From: Cynocephalus volans
Taxonomy: Eukaryota > Chordata > Mammalia > Dermoptera > Cynocephalidae
Assembly (NCBI RefSeq): GCF_027409185.1
Contig: NC_084462.1
Span: forward strand, 185,384,071 to 185,448,070
Reading direction: 5' to 3'
DNA length: 64,000 nt
A program made the translations under genes and the position numbers. Position 1 is the first letter of the stretch. Every line of letters starts with the position of its first letter. Positions 34,885 through 46,716 of this stretch are shown here, one piece after another. The notes under the pieces were generated by a model that made no database searches, was not told where the DNA came from, and was given only the letters and a program-made list of their open reading frames with translations.

Positions 34885-34923
34885 AGTTCTTGCACAGGAG
34901 TCACCCCGAACTGTGTCTCTGTG
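34885..34923 (-). promoter_or_regulatory. RSS of the VH2 segment (23-bp spacer)
   Basis: On the minus strand CACAGAG (34917-34923) follows the V exon, then 23 bp, then GCAAGAACT (34885-34893). As I recall, CACAGAG is also used by human VH2 genes. The nonamer is weak compared with ACAAAAACC. RAG would cut at the V-heptamer border. Confidence 0.85.
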
Positions 34924-35375
34924 CTCTCCGTGCACAGTAATATGTGGCTGTGTCTGCAGGGTCCATGTTGGTCATTGTTAGGACCACCTGGTTTTTGGAG
35001 GTGTCCTTGGAGATTGTGAGCCGGCTCTTCAGGGATGGGCTGTAGTATTTATAATCATCCCACCAAATATTTGCAAGCCACTCCAGTGCCTTCCCTGGGG
35101 GCTGACGGGTCCAGCTCACACCAATACCAGAAGTGGTCAGTGAGAACCCAGAGAAGGTGCAGGTCAGCGTGAGCGTCTGCGTGGGCTTCACTGGCCCAGG
35201 ACCAGACTCCTTCAGGGTGACTTGGGACAGGACCCCTGTGGAGAAAGCACAAGAAGAAGGTTAAACTGGCTTAGAGTGAGAAAAAATAATTTGTTTATTC
35301 CTGTGGGAGTCCATGACTGGAGCACTCACAGGAAGGGACAGTCAGCAGCAGGAGAGTGGAACACAGCGTGTCCAT
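34924..35375 (-). CDS. Immunoglobulin heavy-chain V segment, VH2 family, apparently functional
   Basis: Encodes the variable domain used, after V(D)J joining, in the antibody heavy chain. Exon 1 is 35330-35375 (46 bp), beginning [11 protein letters not shown], with a GT donor at 35329-35328. Exon 2 runs 35235-34924 after an AG acceptor at 35237-35236. Joined, the leader ends WVLS and the mature domain starts [10 protein letters not shown], diagnostic of VH2. Landmarks are the first cysteine in [27 protein letters not shown] (tryptophan present, T where I is common), [20 protein letters not shown], and the second cysteine in TATYYCAR. No stop occurs in either exon. An octamer lies upstream and an RSS downstream. 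This is the only V segment here that looks usable. Confidence 0.93.
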
Positions 35376-35448
35376 GGTGGGCACAAGAGTCACTGACCCA
35401 GACACTCTGCTCAGCTTTGTAACACAGGAGAGGGTTGGGCTGCTGGAG

Positions 35449-35456
35449 ATTTGCAT
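35449..35456 (-). promoter_or_regulatory. Ig octamer of the VH2 promoter
   Basis: A perfect ATGCAAAT on the minus strand lies 74 bp upstream of the leader ATG, as expected for an Oct-bound VH promoter. Confidence 0.85.
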
Positions 35457-36320
35457 TCCCCACCCCAGATCTTGACTTATATGGGGTGAGCTCAGGTGTC
35501 AGGACTCAGTAGGAAAGTCTGTTTTGGATGAGAAGCGCTGAGCCCTCAGGTATCTGCTCTTCACAGGGGACACCTGCCATTTTCAGGACCACGGTTTTAG
35601 AACACAAAGTTTTCAGAAGGGCCTTGTTTTGGGATTTAGTCAAGGCTGTGATTCTCTCATTCATGCAGGGGCCATTACCTTCATGTTTTCTGTCCTAGAC
35701 AAATAGAGCCGAGAACAAAAACAGTGGTGTTTTTCAATATTCAAGATACAGAGGGACGTATTTCTGTAAGAGAGCAGGGGGCTATTCCACAGTGTTCTGC
35801 TCAAGCTACTCTTTGATTTAAAATGAGAGGGGGGGTTTGTTAAATAAGAGATGATAAATAGGTAAACATTTATGCTTATGGGGTAAACAAGAGCATGCTC
35901 TTCAGTGTGTCTGCACAAGTGTGTGCATTCCTATAGGATTAGTTCATAGATAACCAACCTTGTGTCTGCACAAGTGTGTGCATTCCCATAGGAATAGTCC
36001 AGGGATAACTAACCTTTTTCATTCATCCAGCCAGTGTTGTAGAGACAGAGATCTGCACTTCTGTCTCGCTCTTTATCAGCCTGCAACCAAGTGGAGGTGT
36101 TTGGAGTTGTTGTGGACTCTCAGGGAACACCTGTCTGGCAACAAGTACTGCTAAAGCTTTGCTGTGCACCCGCACCAGAGATCTTAGTCGTGCTTTTGGT
36201 TTTTGGGAGTGGGGGAGCATTAACCTTTACTTGCATCTCATTGAGAAACATGCATAAATGAAAATTTTAAAGTCCACAGTTCAAGGACAATGTGCTATAC
36301 TTTAAAAAATATTTTTATAA
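35457..36320. other. Intergenic DNA upstream of VH2, with a short local repeat
   Basis: TGTCTGCACAAGTGTGTGCA followed by TTCC occurs twice (about 35908 and 35962), a tandem duplication of about 54 bp. No gene recognised. Confidence 0.5.
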
Positions 36321-36329
36321 TCTTTGTCC

Positions 36330-36730
36330 TCTGAATTTTATCTCTTACATTATTATTATTATTGTTATCATTATTATTTTATTATTGAAGCATATGTGAT
36401 GCTCAATTCAGGGTAATTAGTATATTCAATATTACACAATGTAACCGTTCTTTGTGGCCCTTGACCAGTTTCTTGCTAACCCTCTTCCATCTTCCCCTTT
36501 TCCACCTCTGGTGGCCTCACTTCTGTTCCCTCACTTTGAAAGTTCAATGAATTATTTTTATTGTCATATCTTTCTTTCATCATTTTTAAATTTATATGTT
36601 TATTCTTTAGCTCCCACATATGAAGAGGACATATGGTATTTCTCTTTCTGTGCTGGCTTATTACACATAACATAGTTTTCTCTAGGTTTATCCATGTTGC
36701 TGTGAATGGCAGGATTTTGTTATTTTACCT
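36330..36730 (-). repeat. LINE-1 3' end fragment
   Basis: The plus strand reads antisense LINE-1 3' sequence: GCTCAATTCAGGGTAATTAG, AGCTCCCACATATGAAGAGG, and TTCTCTAGGTTTATCCATGT. Confidence 0.65.
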
Positions 36731-37735
36731 GTGCTTTTGGTCTTAGAGACTTTCTTTTTTCCAGATTGTTCTCATTAATAAATACAGTGCATAAACTGGT
36801 CATTTATAGAGCTATACAGTGCTATACATGAACCTTCATGCTGGCTGTTTTGAATACATAAATTTGGGGAAATTTATGACTTTGCACTGCTGCTGTAAAG
36901 TCAGGCCATTTCTATTATTCTAGTGTTGAAGGGAAACCATCGTCTACAAAAATTAAAATCTTGTGCTTTACAATTGGCTCTATTGCTGAGAGTTTTGTTT
37001 TTCCACAACAGAAACATGACAAAGAGGCAGTGAGATTAGCTTCTTGAATGTCAACAGTGCTTTCTGAGAAGGAGAAAAGATCACAAGAAGCCTGCTGAAG
37101 GGCAGAGAGCGGCATTCAACTCATAGTCCATATTCCCTGGGCTTTTTAACACTGCCTCCAAGACATCAAATTATGCTGACCTGTGTACCTTTTTGATGAA
37201 ATTAAAGGTTCAGAAACTTAGAAAGAATAAGATTGGCCCGAACGTGGTTACACGCTCAGTTATGACAGGAAATGAATTGACTTGAGGAACTTCCCCTCAC
37301 TAAATGAGGTAATTAGGTGTACCGGGGTGAATTTTAAAATAAAGCAATTTAATGTTACCCACAGTTAAGGGAGGTGAGTGTCAAGTACTGGTGCTATCAT
37401 GCAAGTAAGCTGGACACCCCAGGAAGTTCCATGCACGAGACTCACGCACTCACACAGAGCACATGTGCAGACTCACACGTGCACATTCTTTCATATCAGC
37501 AGTTTAAATAATGCTTCCTCCAAGAAAATGTTGCAAACTCATATGCACAACAAGACAAACACGACAATCTGCACACTTCAGGCTCTTCCACAAGTGGAAA
37601 TACATACTTAGTTATTGAGAATAAATGGAAGTCCACAGATAAGTTCATGCTCTTATTCTCTGATCTGTGAATGTGGTTAATTTCAGCAGCACTTGTACTT
37701 CAACATGGACAGCTTATATTACTTTTTCTTGCTGA
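36731..37735. other. Intergenic DNA, nothing recognised
   Basis: No gene or V-segment motif is seen. The short open frames lack known domains. Confidence 0.45.
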
Positions 37736-38195
37736 ATTGCTCTGGTCACAATTTATATGTTGAGTAAAAGTGGTGAGAGTTGACATCCTGCTTGTTACAA
37801 ATCTCAGAACATAAATTCATTCTTTCATCACTGAGCATGATATTAGCTGTGGGCTTAACATATATTCTGAATGTATTGACTATTTTGTGGGGGGAAAATA
37901 TTGTTTTCAGGAAATGGCATTGGGAAAACTGAACGTTTACATGTGAAAAATAAAGTCGAACCCTTATTTTACACCATATTCAAAAATTAACCCAAAATAA
38001 ATTAAAAACCTAAATGTAAAAGCTAAAACCATAAAACTACTAGAAGAAAACTTAGGGGGGTATCATCATGACATTAGATTTAGCAATAATTTCTTAAATA
38101 TGATTTAGCAATAATTTCTTAAAAATGCAAGGATAGACAAATACAGCAATTTCAGACAAGATATGTGCATTGAAGGGAACAATTAACAGAGTGAA
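37736..38195. repeat. LINE-1 ORF2 fragments in opposite orientations
   Basis: About 37740-37890 reads as antisense ORF2 (GTTGAGTAAAAGTGGTGAGAG). From about 37905 to 38195 the sequence reads as sense ORF2 C-terminal part (CAAAAATTAACCCAAAATAAA, then AACAATTAACAGAGTG). An inversion inside one insertion, as produced by twin priming, would explain it. Confidence 0.6.
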
Positions 38196-41017
38196 AAGAA
38201 AACCTTTGGTGCATGTGTGTGTGTTTGCGTGTGTGCTACTCACGTGCTATGAGAACAACATTTAGAGTTTTTCACAATTTATTGTAGACTTATACATTCT
38301 TTGGCATATTTTGTTTCTCCTCATTGAAATACTCAATATGGTATTTTATTTAAAGTTTTTTTCTATAGGTGTACATTTCCTCTAGAAGAATTTTGTAAAT
38401 ACATGCATCCTCTGTGACCTTCATGGTCACTTGCAGTGCTTTTGGAGCATCAGATCCCAGAAATTCTGCTGGTTTCCACAGACTGCTTCTCATATCCCAG
38501 CACCCATTTGATGTGATCTGACTCACCAAGTATACAGAGAACCACTAATTCTGGAGCTTTCAGTGACACACACTGCAGCACTTAATGTCACATGACCCAT
38601 GGTGTTGCACAAACTGATTCCTGCAGGGAGGGTTCTTCCTGAAGGTGGGTGTGGGGTTCACTCTCTTTGGAGGACTGTGATGACAGTTCTTTCTGGAATC
38701 AAAGTGGAGTTTGGAGATGATGGATAGAGATCCATTGGTCCTGAGTGTAATCAATACCTTCAGCCAATGAAGGACCCAGCTGATCTTCCAGAATTTATAA
38801 AAGGATAGGACACATGGAACAATCAAACGCTGGTGAGAAGCTCTGTGTAGACATCTGAGAGGCAAACAAAGGTGTAAATGTCGCTAAAATCAATCTATAA
38901 TAAACTCGTGCCATTCAGATGAGTTATGCATAAGTGAAAAGTTTGGAAAACAAGATATGAATGACATAAAGTTATAATTTGTTGTCATTGGGAAGATTTT
39001 TCAGCACTTGAAACTTTTTTTTTAAATTAAGAACTGCTATGAGGAAACAGAAAAGCTTTGTTTTTTATTAATGTCATGCCACTGTTAGTGATAAAATAAA
39101 TTCACCCAGAAACAGTCAGGCTTACAAATACACTAATGTAGACAATATAGACACACACAAAATAACACATACTGACATACATGCATAACATAACATCCGC
39201 TAATTTAAACTTAAACACACACTCACACATTAATACCCGCACATTAAAACCCAAAATTTGAATGCACAGTACAGTGCACCCATGTGTGCACACACCCACA
39301 CACACAAACACACTAATTCACACATTGACCAACACATGAACAAACACATATAATAACAAAAAAACAGAGCAAAACATGCACATACAAATACAAGAATGAC
39401 CTGTCTGTTGGAAAAAAAATATTTTTTTTCATGAATAGAAAATACTATACTGATTTGAAAAATCGCCTCTAGCCTCATCCTCACCTGGTCACCATGTAAG
39501 CAGCAGTGCAATGCTGAGGCTCCAAGTTGATTCTGATTGAGGATATGCATCCCCAGCCATGCCCTGAACTGTGTGCAGACCAGGGCTCCTCCCACTGAGG
39601 AAGACAACCCACAAAACATGTTCCTCATTGGGAAAGTACCTGTGTGAATAGCACTGAGACCATCTGACTTATTTGTTGTCCTATCAGTGTCTGTGATGCT
39701 GAGCAGGAACTTTGACCCCATTTGGCTTCATCGGGCATGAGCAGAGCCCATTGGGACCTCATAGAGTGACCACTGGCTGCTCTACATCAGTGACCAGCAG
39801 GACACAGAGAGATTTGTGGCATCTCCTGGGCACTCCTGAGCTTGCTTCTCCAGCACCTGTCCAGGACCTAAGCTCCAAATATTCTCAGACTAACCCTGTG
39901 ATGTGGAATCCAGGGCTGTGCTTCTGATTGCACTGACTATAGGAATCACATGGGGCTCTTGATAAACTTACAGATTTCCAAACCTTGTCCAGGAATATGT
40001 GTTGTGAATAGGCTTGTGTCTTTTTCTCAGCTCCAAAAATAGAATTTTGGGCAGTCTTTACCTGCCTTCAGTTCATATTGATTGTTCCTCACATGACTAA
40101 TTTATTTTTTATCAACTTGGATCTGTGCGCCTGCTACAATTTCTGATCTGTAGTGTCCCCTTCACAAACCAGCCCAGGCAACATATGCTATTGCTAAAAT
40201 CTTAATTTCTTAATCTTAAGTTTAGTATGTAACTCAATTTTCTGCAAAATATGAATAAATAAAGCCATCTCATTCCTCAAGATTCTTACAATTAAGTTTG
40301 TTAAGGCCTTAGAAATCCTCTCATTAAAGGTGATTCCCATTGCCTTATTAAGTTAGATAAATGCTCCCAATTAAACAGGATATGCTAGCAAACATCAGCA
40401 GTCCTTCCTAAATATACATATATATGTACATGTATATGTATGTATGTCTTTATATGTATCATAAAAGAAAAACTGAAGTCTTGAGAAGAAACCACTCCCA
40501 AGTCACCCATGCACCTGCTCCTGGGGCTGGAGTCTGTGCTGGGTGCATCTTGATTGCCCCCTGCAGCCCAGCCCTGGCCCTTCAGAGGAGGTTCCCACTG
40601 GGCATCACTGTGTATTCTCCTCACAGCATCTCTAGCTCTGTATTAAATGGCTGTACCTGGGATTCAAGACTGTCCTTCAAAAACACCATATCCTTTTAGT
40701 GAGTGTGATTTTCTAGACCCAGTGAATTCTTAAGGGAGACCTTAAGCAAGATTTTATTAAAACACCAGGCAGCCCCTTCACTGAATCAGATACAAAAGGC
40801 ACATACAATGAGTACAGAAATTCTAGTGGTCAATGGGAGGGTCTTTTATCTCCTGCAGGCTCCTCTCATAAAACAGTCACATTATAGAATATCTGCAAGT
40901 AGAGGCACGTGAGACTCAGCATCCATCCACACGCACTCTTGCAGACACAGGTGCACACGCCCTGTCTAGCTATCTTCATCACAGGTGGGAAATCTGCCAT
41001 TTCTTCCCTGTGTCTAG
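38196..41017. other. Intergenic DNA with CA-rich low-complexity stretch
   Basis: About 39129-39370 is a degenerate CA-rich tract, which produces long antisense frames rich in V and C. Short TATATGTA repeats occur near 40415-40460. No confident gene is seen; a possible VH relic near 40600 is listed separately. Confidence 0.45.
40604..40690 (-). pseudogene. Possible VH 3' end relic
   Basis: On the minus strand a perfect heptamer CACAGTG (about 40599-40605) is preceded by GCTGTGAGGAGAATA and, further up, ACAGCCAT. This resembles the end of a V exon (compare the VH4 copy at 14957-15000). No nonamer lies 23 bp away, and no V frame is readable. It may be chance. Confidence 0.2.
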
Positions 41018-41730
41018 CACATGGGCAGTGCTCCCCACACTTACTCTAGCCCTGGGTACCTGTCTTCCTTTGTCAAACAGAACCAAAGCAGCAGGACTCA
41101 AGTGGAGACTTGGGAAGGGCCTACCCAGTTGGTTTGCCTGTTCTCCCCCCAGTGCCCGGGACCCCTGCAGATGCCCATGAGAAAGGGCCAGGCTCACCCC
41201 ACAGAGGATAAAACATGCAGAGCCATGCCCAGTCAGTGCACCCACAGTGAACTCTCTTAACATGTGGAAAGTTTGCACTGGCCTCGCACACCAGCTGGTC
41301 CCCATACTCAATGACACACCCAGAACACCAGTGCAGAGCCACAGAGTGGGCGGGATGGGTCATCTGCCCAGGAGCAGAGCAGGAGCTGATCTAGCAACAG
41401 GGGCCATAGAAAAGTGAGCTTGCAGGTCAGGGCTCCTGTGGGCCAGCGTCTGGGATGGGACTTAGTCCCTTCCTTTTTCTGTTGGAGACGTCTCTTGTGG
41501 GGATTATGTTTATTTCTCACCTGCACAGAAGGGCTCCACAGGGTGACTCAATTGTGTTTTTGGTTCTCAAGTTTCAGGAAGGAAAGAACTACTTAAGTGC
41601 AGTTTAGGGGACACATCTGCCTCCTGGCCCAGTTAAAATAGCTCCAGATGTCAGACTTCAGCTCGGTGCTTGCATGGGATGGGTGTCCCCGTGAGTCTCA
41701 CCCTGGGGTTATCACAGGCTGACACTGCCT
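41018..41730. repeat. Intergenic unit, copy 2 of the duplicated IGHV-flank segment
   Basis: Colinear with 11715-12450, with shared blocks CTTTGTCAAA, CCTGCAGATGCC, CATGCAGAGCCATGCCCAGTC, TCAGGAAGGAAAGAAC versus TCAGGAACAGAAGAAC, and GTTAAAATAGCTCCAGA. No coding content is evident. Confidence 0.75.
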
Positions 41731-43955
41731 GAGAGAGGGGCACTGAGGTTCTTTAATAGTTGTAGCTCTCAGAGTCTTCTAATTACCTACTGTTTTCAAT
41801 TTTTTCTCCCCTGTTTTCTTTGGGTTTCCCTAAGCTTTTCTCCTCAGAGTCTGAGTATTTGCAACTTTCAGGTTTAATCCACTCTTACTTTGCTGGTCTA
41901 ATGGTAAAGAGTGGGGTATGAGAATGTTACATATTTTTATGAAATTGATGACTTAGTGTTCTCATGACTCCACGATGTTCCTTTCACAAGTGCCTTCATG
42001 CCAGAACTCATTTCCTCTGCCCTCTACTCCCTTCCATTGGTGAAGCATCTTCATGCTATTTCCTTCAATCTCTTACATCTACTGCATATTTTTAACTCTT
42101 TAGGTGACACAGAAACAGTGCATATGGATATGAAATGGGAAATAAGCTTCTTCTCTCACTCACAATAGTGTTTAAAAACGTTACTGTGAAGGAGAATCTT
42201 CCTGGTGAAGGCTGCGGGTGTATGTCTCAGGGATTAGTCCCCCACATGACAGATGCACGAGGGGACCTATCTCAGTACTCAACATGGGAGCATGGATATT
42301 CCTGGAAGGAAAGGCCAAAATGGTACAGGGTGTGCAACCTCCAGGAGCTCTCAGCCCTACACTATTCCACACTTGTCCTCTGCTCATTTATGGTATTTCT
42401 CATGTAAGTGTTTTTACCAGATTGGACCTATGGCAGTTTCAGATTTAAGCTAAAAGTTCTCACCCATCATTCTGGATGTGCCTGTCTCTCCAGTATTTTG
42501 GGTGGCAGTTTTATCTGTAGTTTTAGTGCTATGATGGGTCCACTATAAGTCATTGATGTTCAGTTTGTCTAGATTTTCTTGTTGTAAGAATAAGGGTGAT
42601 AATTTCTGAGGTTTTCACATGTTTGACAAGAAATCAGAAGGACCTGTAGAGGTTATCTTTGACCAGCTACTAGAAGCAGGAATCTGATTTCACCAGGTGT
42701 AAGTGGCACCTCAGCAGACATAATTAGATATGGAACAAAACAACACAGGGGAAGACACGTATGCACAACAGATGGAATTTTCACTTTTTCTTCCCAGGGA
42801 CAGAGTTAACCTTCATTTCCCAATTGCCATACAGCTGGAGTTGGCAATGAGAGGTTAAGTTCCTGACGGTGGGCAGTGGGAAGAGTTGTGATGATAACCA
42901 CCCAGCTCTCCCGTTGTCTGCCTGCTATCAAGGGCACTTCTCAGGGATGTGTGCTGCTCATGCAGGGTCCTCTCCAGTTCTTATCATTAATGATTTCTGC
43001 ATTTCCTAGTGACACATGAGGACATGAATTCACAGCGGTCGGGGTGTGTCTTCAGCAATGGCTTAATGAAAACCTTGGCACATGCCCTCCACAAGAAAAA
43101 CAAAACAATCTAGATAAAAATGCCAAAATCTACACTTGAAGACTCTTGAAATTGGCCAAAGGCACAGAACAAGTGAAGAGGCATTTTCCTGAGAAGCCAT
43201 AAGCCTCAGGAAAGGCAGTCACAGTCTGAAATTTCAGATGGGACTGCTGTCATCTCCAGCCTCTCCCAGACATGTGAACAGAAGTCCTCCTGGGAAGTCA
43301 GCCTGGAGCACAGCACAAACATTCTATGCTCACTGTCCCTGCAGGATACAAGAGCAATCTGAGTGACAAACAATAAAGGCAGCCTCACATTGCAGCCCCC
43401 TTGATGTCTCCATGGGTCTGGTTAGGATGAGACACTGCCTGCCAGTGATAGAACACTTGGCAGGGATATTTGCCTGTGAGATGTCATCCTGCACCTGAGT
43501 AAGCTCCTAATTATCGCTGGGAATCCATAAGTCTGCAGCATTTCTGAAGCAGCCCATATTCACATGATTCACCAGACAGAACCCTAGTGAACCACCTGCT
43601 TCTGGTGGAAAGAAAGGTTTCAGGACACAGAAAGTAAAAACTTTGACAGGCATGTAGATTCTGTGAAGTTTGGATGCCATGACCCATGCCATGACCAGGC
43701 CTATCAAGGGTGGAATTGTTAGAATTAAGGTTCTTAAATATAACCTCTGACAGGTCAAGAGCTGGACACTAATTATGCATATCCTCGGGAAACCACACAA
43801 AATGAGAACCTAACAATAATAAGAAAAAAAGAAAATATTGTAAAAATGATCAAAAGCTTCATTAACAAAAAAAGCAATATTCCAATACATTGACTATTCT
43901 TATTTCCTCATTTTTTTGTATTATTATTAGCATATTCATTATCAAAAATTGTAAT
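41731..43955. other. Intergenic DNA, nothing recognised
   Basis: Unique-looking sequence without V-segment landmarks, SINE or LINE motifs that I can name. The overlapping frames at 42135-42453 and 43507-43800 carry no known domain. Confidence 0.45.
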
Positions 43956-43959
43956 CTCT

Positions 43960-45072
43960 CTCCATGCCGACCACTCAACCTATCGCTCCCCAACCTCGCT
44001 CCGTCTTACCCAATCTCTAGTATCCATAGCTTCGTTCTCTTCTGAAAGATCAATGTATTATTGTGGTATTGTCTTTTCTTTCTTTTTCTTTCTTCCTTCC
44101 TTCCTTCCTTCCTTCCTTCCTTCCTTCCTTCCTTCCTTCCTTCCTTCCTTCCTTCCTTCCTTCCTTCCTTCCGTCCTTCTTAGCACCCAGTTATGAGTGA
44201 GAATATGTGGTATTTCTCTTCTGGTGCTTGGCTTATTTCACTTAACATAATTTTCTCCAGGCTCATCCATGTTGCTACAAATGTAAGAATTTCATTCTTC
44301 TTTATGGCCGAGTAGTACTTCATTGTGTATATGTGCCACGTTTTCCTTATGCTCACATTTTCCAGTCCTCTGTCAATGGACACTTGGGTTGCTTCCCTAT
44401 TTTGTCTATTGTAAATAGAGTTGCTATAAATATGTGAGTGCACGTATCCCTTGAACATGATGATTTCCATTTCTTTGGATATAGAGCCGGTAGCTGGATT
44501 GCTGTGTCATGTGCTGGTTCTATCTGTAGTTGATTGAGTAACCTCCGTACTGTTTTCCAAAATTGTGGCACTAATTTACAGTCGCAGAAAGAGTACAGAA
44601 CAGTTCCCCTTTCCCCTCATCCGTGGCAGCATTTGTTATTCTGAGTCTTTTTAATAATGGCCAGTACAACTAGGGTGAGGTGATATCTCAATGTCTTTTT
44701 TATTTACATTAACCTGAAGGTTAGTGATGTTGAGCATTTTTTCATGTACCTGCTGGCCATTTGTACATCTTCCTCTGGAAAATGTCTGTTCATCTCCTTT
44801 GCCCATTTTTTAATTGATTGTTTATTTATTTATTTATTATTTTTACTGTATAGTTTTTTGAGTTCCTTATATCTTCTGGTTGTTAATTCCTTGTCAGATG
44901 TGGAGTTTTCAAATACTTCCTCTCATTTTGTAGGTTGTCTTTTCATTCTGCTGATTGTTTCATTTGCTGTGCAGAAGCTATTTACTATGATATTATGCAC
45001 ATTTTTAATTTTTGCTTTTGTGTTTTGTGCTTCTACCTGTGTTCTAATGATGTCTTTCAAAGGGCTTAGAAA
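43960..45072 (-). repeat. LINE-1 3' portion, interrupted by ERV-A
   Basis: The plus strand is antisense LINE-1: AGCACCCAGTTATGAGTGAG, TTCACTTAACATAATTTTCT, ATGGACACTTGGGTTGCTTC and GCTGTGCAGAAGCTATTTAC. It ends at the ERV-A target site. It is more diverged than L1-A and L1-B. Confidence 0.75.
44092..44172. repeat. (TTCC)n microsatellite
   Basis: About 20 TTCC units lie at the 3' end of the LINE-1 fragment. Confidence 0.95.
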
Positions 45073-45078
45073 CCCTAT
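45073..45078. repeat. ERV-A target duplication (3' side)
   Basis: CCCTAT (ATAGGG on the provirus strand) matches 50703-50708 exactly. Confidence 0.85.
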
Positions 45079-45476
45079 TGTTGATTCAAATGATCGGAGA
45101 CGTGAAGAAAGACACAGCAGACGAGATGCCGGTGAAGAGCGGGGGTCTACTGCTCTCTCAGGTGAATAGCGCTGACCCAGCCGCAGTTGCAATTTTTATT
45201 ACATTTAGCAAGCTTGTGCTTGTGAGATAAGCATTAATGCATAAATTCTGTTATACTTTTCTCAAGAGCAGAAGGCCGTTACCTCTCTTCTCAAGCACTT
45301 GGTTGTCTATAATGAGCCTCCTGGGAACATCCCAAGAAAGTGTTCTCACAACTTCAAACGTTTTCAAGGATTGTTTGCAATCCTTGACATTTCTTGGTTG
45401 TTTACTCGTATGCGAGTTCACCAAGTGAACACGTCCTTGGGTGCTGACCACAGAATTCCATTAACCATTTCCTTCA
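45079..45476 (-). repeat. ERV-A 3' LTR
   Basis: It starts TGAAGGAAATGG after the polypurine tract and ends AATCAACA. It matches 50317-50702, differing by scattered substitutions and about 12 bp of indels, the clearest near 45415-45430. Confidence 0.92.
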
Positions 45477-45497
45477 TCTCCCCCTTTTTGTTTTTGC
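45477..45497 (-). other. ERV-A polypurine tract
   Basis: On the minus strand AAAACAAAAAGGGGGAGA abuts the LTR start. Confidence 0.85.
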
Positions 45498-45537
45498 CAT
45501 TTGCAGTTTAACATTTTAGCAAAGACTCAGCTATATA

Positions 45538-46653
45538 TTATAAGAAACCAGCAGCAGGGGAGTCCTGCCATGGCTGATTAAGTTTTACTGGTAACCAAAT
45601 GCCAATTTTTATCTTTAAGATATATAAACTATCTTTAGAAAAATTAATGTTCATGGTATGATTTAAACAAGTATATAATGAGCAATTACCTAAACATTTT
45701 ATCTCACCAGTGGTTTTGTTCCAATTAATTTGTCCAATCATCATTATATAAGGTAATCGTACACAACTGTGAACATATATGAAACTGTTTACAGTGAAGT
45801 GTAAGGAATAGTTTGATGAGGAATTAATCATACCTCCAATCCATGTAGGTAAAGGATATAAAGATGCGGGAAGTTTCCACAAATGTTTTTGTAATGGATA
45901 ATATGGTAAATGAGGAAATGCAGGTGCAAATCCTCCACCGTGCCATACAATAGACTCATTTCCTGTAGTACTTATAGTATTATTATATTTATTCCACTTT
46001 AGATCTGAAGTGTGGCCTTTGGTATGAGTAGAGCCAATAGGACTCCAATCAATGACATTTCCATAGGAATTATTAACCAGTACGCGGGCTGTTTCTCCTC
46101 TACAAGTAGTCCAGGAAGCCCATTGGGGCAACTCAGTCAGAATAGGTATTTGACAGGGAGGAATGTGGGGTACAGAAGCATTTGGATCAAATGAAGAATT
46201 GTGGAAACTATAGGCACTTAACAAAAACGGTCATCATAAATGTTCCTTATCTGTAGTATTTCTTGTAACATTTAACCATGCCTGGGGTGCAATTTTAAGA
46301 CAATGATCACCATGTCCAATACAAATAGGAGGTCCCCTCAATCTCACTGTGTAATTTGTAACATTAGTCTCTTCGTATTCAGGCTTTAAAGGTCCTCACT
46401 GGGAATATGGTCCAGGCATCCATCTAGAGTCATTAGTATACACTAACAATGGGGCATCATACCAAGAACTGACCTGATTAATGGGAGGATGTGGAATATA
46501 GGCCCAATAAGTATGATTATCAGCAGTGACAAAACCAACCAGAGTAGACACCAAAGCCATCATGGCCAAAAACATTGCCAGTGCATTACCCCCATGACCA
46601 TGTTGTTCAGTGATCTTATTCGCTTCTTGAGTCAATTTTTTAATCGTCCCCAA
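45538..46653 (-). pseudogene. ERV-A env, surface part only and disrupted
   Basis: The ATG at 46653 opens a frame with a long N-terminal region and hydrophobic leader (LAMFLAMMALVSTLVGFV), then betaretroviral surface motifs (YWAYIPHPP, LVYTNDSRW). TGA interrupts near 46394, and further stops lie near 46230. The frame at 45538-46224 continues the surface protein with at least six N-glycosylation sites (for example NNTIS, NYSL, NKTTG) and ends after GIWLPVKL. No furin site, fusion peptide or membrane anchor follows. About 40 bp later the polypurine tract begins, so the transmembrane subunit is deleted. No functional envelope can be made. Confidence 0.85.
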
Positions 46654-46716
46654 GTTTGTATAGTCACTATTTGAGTGCTTGGTAGTGGATAATGAAACAT
46701 TTTCCGGCTATTTGAG

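Noticed and set aside
38560-38865. Minus frame with SWVLHWL and SKLHFDSRKN, reminiscent of VH frameworks
   Set aside because: Neither conserved cysteine, RSS nor leader could be placed; similarity is within chance by eye.
39230-39721. 163-codon minus-strand frame beginning MGSKFLL
   Set aside because: The start vaguely recalls a V leader, but there is no donor, V exon or octamer; the rest runs into a CA-rich repeat.
41121-41363. Minus frames over duplicated unit copy 2 as candidate exons
   Set aside because: The homologous stretch at 11715-12450 does not preserve the frames, so there is no sign of coding constraint.
44092-44172. Possible CRISPR-like or regulatory array
   Set aside because: It is a plain TTCC microsatellite with no spacers.
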